From the NCBI GenBank assembly GCA_020002185.1, contig CM034539.1, forward strand, positions 558,001 to 622,000: 64,000 bases of DNA, written 5' to 3'. Below, piece after piece: positions 58,211-64,000 of the stretch; positions within the stretch are counted from its first letter, which is position 1; the number at the start of each line of letters is the position of its first letter. Under the pieces are notes generated by a model. It had not been told where the DNA came from, ran no database searches, and saw only the letters and a program-made list of their open reading frames with translations. The position numbers and the translations under genes were made by a program. This stretch comes from Paraescarpia echinospica (Eukaryota; Annelida; Polychaeta; Sabellida; Siboglinidae).

Positions 58211-61200
58211 GATGTATTCTGGCTAAATAGTACTTCAATAGTTTAGTACCATTATGTACTAGGCACTTTCACGTAAGCAACCAACCGTCGTGTTTACATT
58301 CATAGCTTACTCCATTAACAAAAAACCTATCCAGTTTCAATCATCTAGTTCTGACTCTTTGATCTCTGCAGTGTCAACACTCACATTCGAACTAGGGCGT
58401 TTTCCGTTGCATTCCTACACGCCGCTAGGAAAACTTCTCCAGATTTGTTGTGGAATTCCCAGATTGTGGGCTTTTTGGTAAGCCTCAAAGGGGTGCAGTA
58501 GGAGGTTTTTGGTAAATTTCAGGGGGTTCATTTGGAGGTGTCAAGGCAATATAGGGAATTACGCTCTCCCACCCCATAGGCAAAGTAAAGGTAAGTTCTT
58601 ATATAGCGCAGTCCTCGGGACTGCTCAAAGCGTTTACACTTTTCTCCTTGGCAGACCTGTTCAATCGAACACCATCTCAACTTCTCTGGGAGCATTCAGC
58701 CATGCTTCAATTAATGTGCGAAGACTTTGTAAACAAATATCCACCACTGTCACTGCATGTTGGTGGAGCTGAAGCCACTTGCAGTCTAGCCTGGGGGTGC
58801 CTCAGTCGTGCAAGAGTGGCCTGGTCTGTCGCTGTATCTGTTCGCACTGGCTAGGAACAACTTCCTTGCAGGAGAGGTTCAACTTGACATTATACAGCGA
58901 ATTGCCGTATGGAAATCAACCGAGTGAGCGGTCTACCGACTCGTAATGGATGCGTGCAGCGAGTGGACGTCGAACGTGTGTCGTCTGTGTATTTACCCAA
59001 GATCACATCTGTTTAGACACCATGTGTATGTCTCTAAAAATAGAATCGGGAGTGTGTATCACTGTTTATGGAAAATAACAAGGCACTTCGTCAGTGGGCA
59101 TAGTACTGTACATGTAGATGTTACAACCAGGGGCGGATCCGGGACTTCACCAAACTGGGGCGTAAACCACCCATCACCCCTTGAGGCTAATCAGAAAACT
59201 TCAACTGCGCCCCACAAACGGGGATGTGCACCATACACACACGCACACACACACTGGAACCGCAGAATATATCAAACTACCCCATACCCTATTCGCATTC
59301 ATTGCAGCCACGGGGAGGTACGCTCACAGACCCACACACACCCCAGGATCAGCGCTTGACAATACATACTGGTTAAACCTATAGCAACCGTGATGACGAG
59401 AGCATGGGCGGTAACGTGCCGCACAGGACGGCGGTTATTTTAGGCTAAACGAATGTTGCACCTCGGACTCCAATACTCTCCCCCTGACGTCGCTCTTTAT
59501 CTACCTACGCAAACAGACGGCGCTACTACGTAAGGAACTACTAGTTAGTTACCTTTGTTTTTCCACACGATCGTTGTTTAAAACAGGATTGATAGTTTGA
59601 AAATACGCAAGTAATAATACTCGCGCGGGCGTGTGTGGTGTGCGTGCATGTCAGTGTACATCCGCGCATTTATGTGTGTTTGCTTGCGTGCGTGCGTGCG
59701 TGCCTACGCAAGTGCGAAGTGTAGGGTGGGGCAAGGAGTCCTGTGGGGGTAAGAAGACCCCCCTTGTTTTTCCAAGTGCGTATGATGTCTCTGGTGCAAT
59801 GCTGCCACTAAGTGACTACTCTGCCTGGAAAACTGACACAGGCAAACTATATACGTTTAGAAAATATCTGCATTTTAAGTTTTCTTGCATGTCTGATGTA
59901 ATATTTTTGTGTTTGTAATATTTTATTGACACTTAGAGATTGTGCTTAGCGAGGTATATAGCTTCATTCATTGTTATAAAATTAGACGATAATTAGTATT
60001 AGCGCGCGAATTGACATTTGTTTAGATCATGCATCCTGAGGACAAGAAGCCCCCTTACAGTGCGGGGCAAGACGCCCCCTTATAGTGCGGGGCAAGACGC
60101 CCCCATGCACGGGTTTGTCATTATATAATAATCGCGAATAGATCATACTTTCAGTCTACAAAGAGTGCATAAAACGCAGCGGCTGACAACTGGGTCATCA
60201 AATACGAAAGAAGAATCACTGCTTACGGCGTGACAACGATATTCGGAAAGACCGTCCTGCTATCCGCCACATCAGACTTCGGATCATCGACAGCTTTGCC
60301 GACCACCGGATCATCTATAATATTCTTGCCACCGCCTTGCCCCATTAGAACAATATTTTAATTATTAACGATTATTAAAGTTATTGTTCTCAAATGTCAC
60401 TTATTCTTTGGTAAAAGGTAGCAAACCATACGTCAATCGTATGGCAGCGTCAGGACGTCAAAATTACAGGTTTGTGAACAACTATCCAAGCTTGTTAAGA
60501 ACGTAACTCACCAAAACTCTAACATCACCCATCCCCCGAGGTTCACAGGAAATCTCCAACCGAAAAATCAGGGAGCTAAATATATATATCCAGCCCCCAA
60601 ATAAAAATAGGGGTTCAGTTCAGAAGAAATTACTTGAATATTGAATAATAAATATAGACATGTAAGTGTAGAATATATATATATATAGTATCGCAATATT
60701 CTGCACGTCTGTTTGTATTATAGCTCACAGTGTGTTCCATGTACGCCGTGTAGTCGTTAAAAATCATACTTCTTATTCATCACGAATAAAATAAACAATT
60801 TCAGTTTTACTATAAAAACAAAACATTTTAATGTAATTCAAATACATTTAAAACTGCATTGCCAAAACATCTACATTAGAATACGACGCAAAACATTTCC
60901 ATGCAATCCTGTAAAGTGAACAGAAATTGTATTTAAATATGAATAAATCAAAACATTTGCAGCTGCATTCAAATGGGTTTACCTTTAACAAGCTTGGTGA
61001 AATCAGAACTAAACACGGCGCGTGTGACTGAGTGCAACCGCCAACATGCTTACGGCGTGACATGACCGCATAAACAAGTCATTTTCAACGTTTACCGGGT
61101 ATTTCCTACGCATCACCTGGCGCATGCTTCTCTCCACATTACATAATACTTTGTAGAACATGCTACGGACCCGTATTGTTCGAAGTGCCCAACACCCTAA

Positions 61201-61239
61201 CGCTCGACACCTAAATACAGATTTCACAGTTATTAAAGT
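58211..61239. other. ERP29-lyase intergenic region, repeats only
   Basis: It holds a dispersed repeat (58575-58860), a transposon-like end (about 59127, CAGGGGCGGATCCGGG), a run of CA/GT-rich sequence (59225-59345, 59625-59705), three GC-rich 26-bp repeats (60038-60110) and short TA tracts. No exon is recognised. Confidence 0.5.
60038..60110 (+). repeat. GC-rich 26-bp tandem repeat
   Basis: Two full and one partial unit of GTGCGGGGCAAGACGCCCCC, each containing a small inverted pair GGGGC/GCCCC. A related phrase (GGTGGGGCAAGGAGTC) occurs at about 59725. Confidence 0.65.
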
Positions 61240-61460
61240 TCATTGTTTCACCGACAATCGCTGATTGTCATTAAAGTCTTTGTTGTAGTCGATAGCCCTC
61301 TTCTGTACGGCGTGTTTGAATATGTCGACGAGGACATCGTCCATGTCGTGCTGTTGAATGGCGGCGAAGATTTTGCGCAGCGACGTGTCGAGAGCAACCT
61401 CGCCCGTGTAGAAGGGAATGTCCAAAGTTCGACGTATGAAGCGGTACATCTGCCTGGTTC
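61240..61460 (-). CDS. Lyase last exon
   Basis: It begins after the acceptor ACTGTTTCAG (AG at 61461-61462) and encodes GTRQMYRFIRRTLDIPFYTGE through to IFKHAVQKRAID and a polar tail ending in TGA. The region corresponds to the C-terminal helical extension found in eukaryotic PALs and absent from bacterial HAL and TAL enzymes. Confidence 0.9.
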
Positions 61461-63870
61461 CTGAAACAGTATCCACCGTATCAACTGCCAATAAAGGTCT
61501 CAGCAGCTGTAGTTATATCTGAATATGAAAAACATAGTTAACAAATTTAGATAACATAAAATTGCAGACAAATGTTGTGCCCGGATAATTGTATCGTGTC
61601 GCTACATACGCCTGTCTGTTAGGCTATTAATGTAATGAGAAATATATCAATGACAGTCAGTCACATGATATATAATTTATATATATATAAATATATATCA
61701 CAAATCGTTGCCTTAAACTGCAGTCATTCCAAGCACTAAACATACAGTAATCGGCAGTAGGTCTAAAGACACATAAATGTTAAACCAACTACATAAAGGC
61801 CTTGAACAAGTAAATACATATAAAGGCGTGAAAAGGCGTAACAAATGTAAAGCATGAAACTGGGAAACAAACTTAAAAGCTTTTTATAAATAAAAACATG
61901 CTTGGAAAGAGCAGGCGGAATATGTGTATAAGGCCCACGACGATGAAAGACATATTAAAATGTTGAATGGTAACACAGATAGATAGATAGATAGGCCGAT
62001 AATACACATATAATTTACAGGAAAACTTAAACAGATATGAAGGCCTGGAGCGGTGTCACAGACACGTTTCAGCCTTACTACATAGATGGGACATGTCTAC
62101 AGCCGCCATACGACACCATAGTATGCCACACGTCCAAGCACAATACGCTTACCTTGACCGAGGTCTTGGTAGACGTCGGAGTAGCAGTCATTTGTCCTGA
62201 CCCTCGTCGTCAGAGCCTCCATGCGACCCACGACATCGGCAACGAACACGTCGCGTCCTGCTCCAGTGACGCCGAGATCGTCAAACAGTTCAGCAGCAGC
62301 CGCTCTTGGCTGCAGCGCCAACTTGTACCACGGCGTGACGAGACGACGGGAGAGGGCCGGGTCGACGCTGTAGAGAGTCAGGAGGTCGTCGAGCTCACCG
62401 TTCACCCGTCGCTGCAGCCAGCGCAGGTCGACGGCCTGCACCTCGCAGCACAGGATGTTGGCGAGCATCATCTGGAGCACTTCCATCGCCTCCTGTGTTT
62501 TCCTCGCCGAGAGCAGCCCGAGTGAATTGACGCTCTGATTGTGCATCTCTGCGGCGACGACGTGGTTGGTGACGGGGTTCGTGAGCACGTCGAGCTCCGC
62601 CATGTACGAAGCCATCGCAGTGTCGGCGCCCTTGAAGCCGAAGTCGACGTTGTAGTCGCCGCCGGCGATGTTCGGTGGCAGACCGTTGCTCAGTGTCACG
62701 TTGACGATCTCCTCCATCTGGCTGAAGATGAGTTTGCCGCACAGCTGCAGGGCCTGGCGCGCCTGGTCCATCGCCACGGTACTGGACACACCCTGGAAGT
62801 TAGCGCAGTGAATGATGGCGTCGTTCGTATGGTCGATCAGCGGATTGTCGTTGGCGCTGTTTATCTCCGTCTCGACGCGTCTCGTCGACTCCTGGATGGT
62901 CTCGACGACAGGAGCGAGCCACTGCGGCGCCGAGCGCAGACAGTAGCGGTCCTGCTTCAGGCGGCTAGCCTCGTCTTTCTGATCTAGCGACATTCCCTGT
63001 ACGGCGAGCCGGGAGTCGTCCAGTAATGTCGTCAGGTTACTCGCCACTTCCTGTAGGCCGGCGTGCGGCATACAGCGGCCAATGGTCGGATGGAAGCTCT
63101 CGACTCGGCCTTCTAGTGACTCCACGGCCAACGCCGTCGCCACCTGCGTCAACAGAATGGCGACATTGGCGTCGAAGAGAACGCACGCTCCCAGCGACGA
63201 CGCGAATGACGCCGCGTTGATCACCGCCAGTGCCTCCTTGGCCTGGAACTGGACCGGACGTAGCCGGGCCCGCTCCAACGCGGCAAGGGCTGTCGTCTCT
63301 ACACCGTCCACAGTAACCCGGGCATCCTGTCTTCCCATCATGCACGCCGCGATGTATGACGTCGGCATCAAGTCTCCGCTGGCGCTCACTGAACCTCGCT
63401 TTGGAACAACAGGGATGATGTCTTCGTTGAGCATGCTGACGAGCAACTGGACGGTTGTGGGACGTATTCCCGAGAACCCCAGACTGAGACTATTGGCTCG
63501 AACGAGCATCACGGCGCGAACGAGTTCTGGAGGAAATGTCGGACCAAACCCCGCGTTCAAATGCCGGATGAGCGAGTTCTGTAGTTCTACCGTGTCGTCT
63601 GAGCGAACGTCGGCACTGCCTCCGTAGCCCGTGTTGACGCCGTAGATGACCATTCCTTCTCGGATCTTCCCGCTCAAATAATCGACATTTTCTTGCATCA
63701 CACCAACGGACTTGGTCTCGATGGCCACTTTGGTTGACTGTCGGTTGGCCACAGCGTAAATGGCGGCCAGGGTCAACCCTTGACCGTTTAGAACAACACA
63801 GTCTTCCGCCTGTTTGTATTCCTCCAGGGATGATATGGCAGACGCTGCGTGAGTCTTGGTATACGTCGTC
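61240..63870 (-). CDS. Aromatic amino-acid ammonia-lyase (PAL/TAL family), 3' two exons
   Basis: The exons are 63870-62153 and 61460-61240 (TGA at 61240-61242). The 692-base intron has GTAAGC...TTTCAG borders, and the split Gly codon joins DLGQ to GTRQMYRFIRR. This family deaminates Phe, Tyr or His non-oxidatively using an MIO cofactor formed from Ala-Ser-Gly, here at 63375-63383 (VSASGDL). Other hallmarks are YGVNTGYGGSAD (catalytic Tyr), VLNGQGLTLAAI, QDRYCLRSAPQ, EINSANDNPLID and NPVTNH..AEMHNQSVNSL. The His-Leu pair in SLIRHLNAG marks tyrosine selectivity (Phe-Leu in PAL, Ser-His in HAL). Wording such as YGV.TG.GGSAD and the C-terminal GTR.(L/M)YRF(I/V)R extension resembles fungal PAL. 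About 646 residues are visible; the N-terminus lies upstream of the acceptor at 63871-63872. The long exon is GC-rich, unlike its intron. Confidence 0.93.
61461..62152 (-). other. Lyase intron
   Basis: AT-rich, containing a TATATATAAATATATA tract near 61680 and a short GATA repeat (61978-61997). Its composition matches the surrounding genome rather than the GC-rich exon. Confidence 0.85.
62153..63870 (-). CDS. Lyase penultimate exon with MIO active site
   Basis: The acceptor TGCTCCTCAG precedes 63870 and the donor GTAAGC follows 62153. The open frame continues upstream of any in-frame ATG, so this is an internal exon, not a start. It carries the MIO triad, catalytic Tyr, selectivity His-Leu, and the Tyr/Arg of QDRYCLRSAPQ. 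The usual N-G-T after KE(G/A)LAL(V/I) reads N-A-A here. Confidence 0.93.
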
Positions 63871-64000
63871 CTGAGGAGCAGACGACAGACATAGGTTACA
63901 TTAGCGACACCTACCGACGTTCATAATTTCTCGTCAGGTGGCGAACACGTTTCGATTCTAGTCCGAGGACAACCTTTCATTAAGCAGGTTACACGTGTCG

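Noticed and set aside
62395..63627. Long ORFs in other frames over the lyase exon
   Set aside because: They are shadows of a GC-rich coding exon; only the minus frame carries the MIO-family motifs and correct splice phases.
61240..63870. Bacterial or fungal contamination as the source of the lyase
   Set aside because: The gene has a spliceosomal AT-rich intron with exact phase and lies on the same ungapped stretch as ERP29 with animal-type repeats around it. A chimeric contig remains possible but less likely.

Overview
This is a eukaryotic, metazoan window. It is AT-rich and sparse in genes, with GT-AG introns, many minisatellites and layered transposons. I recognise three protein-coding loci, all spliced. 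(1) An orthologue of TBCCD1 (TBCC domain-containing protein 1) lies on the minus strand; its first nine coding exons appear twice, at 4113-15151 and 22015-34102. (2) A complete ERP29 gene (ER-resident thioredoxin-fold chaperone ending in KDEL) lies on the plus strand at 39251-57515, in four exons. (3) The 3' part of an aromatic amino-acid ammonia-lyase (PAL/TAL/HAL family) lies on the minus strand at 61240-63870, in two visible exons; its 5' end is outside the window. I cannot name the species. Deuterostome-like genes plus minisatellites that overlap a splice junction, which I recall being described in amphioxus, make a cephalochordate or another marine invertebrate plausible, with low confidence.

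Layout. Bases 1-34374 hold two near-identical copies of a segment of about 15 kb, carrying TBCCD1 exons 1-9. They are separated by a gap of exactly 1000 N (15426-16425) and an array of 86-bp satellite units (16426-18660). The copies differ by small indels, array lengths, an inverted duplication and an insertion of about 690 bp. That pattern fits two alleles left unmerged in a scaffold better than an old gene duplication. The TBCC domain exons are not visible in either copy.

34375-39250 separates TBCCD1 from ERP29, which are transcribed divergently. It contains a hAT-type element (34893-38052, perfect 8-bp target duplication) loaded with GATTAC-like repeats and carrying a fused Ty3/Gypsy-LINE fragment. 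The ERP29 leader has a TATA-like box, a perfect ERSE-II match and a short upstream ORF. ERP29 intron 1 is 14.4 kb of transposons: a TIR element, a dead CR1/L2-like LINE split by a TTAA-flanked element, a hAT inserted into the end of another hAT, and a third hAT containing a 92-bp minisatellite array.

57516-61239 holds the ERP29 3' UTR with poly(A) signals, a dispersed repeat also present near base 600, and short repeats. The lyase that follows is strikingly GC-rich in its long exon while its intron is AT-rich. It carries the Ala-Ser-Gly MIO triad and a His-Leu selectivity pair, which predicts tyrosine ammonia-lyase activity, unusual for an animal gene. I see no functional link between the three genes beyond proximity.
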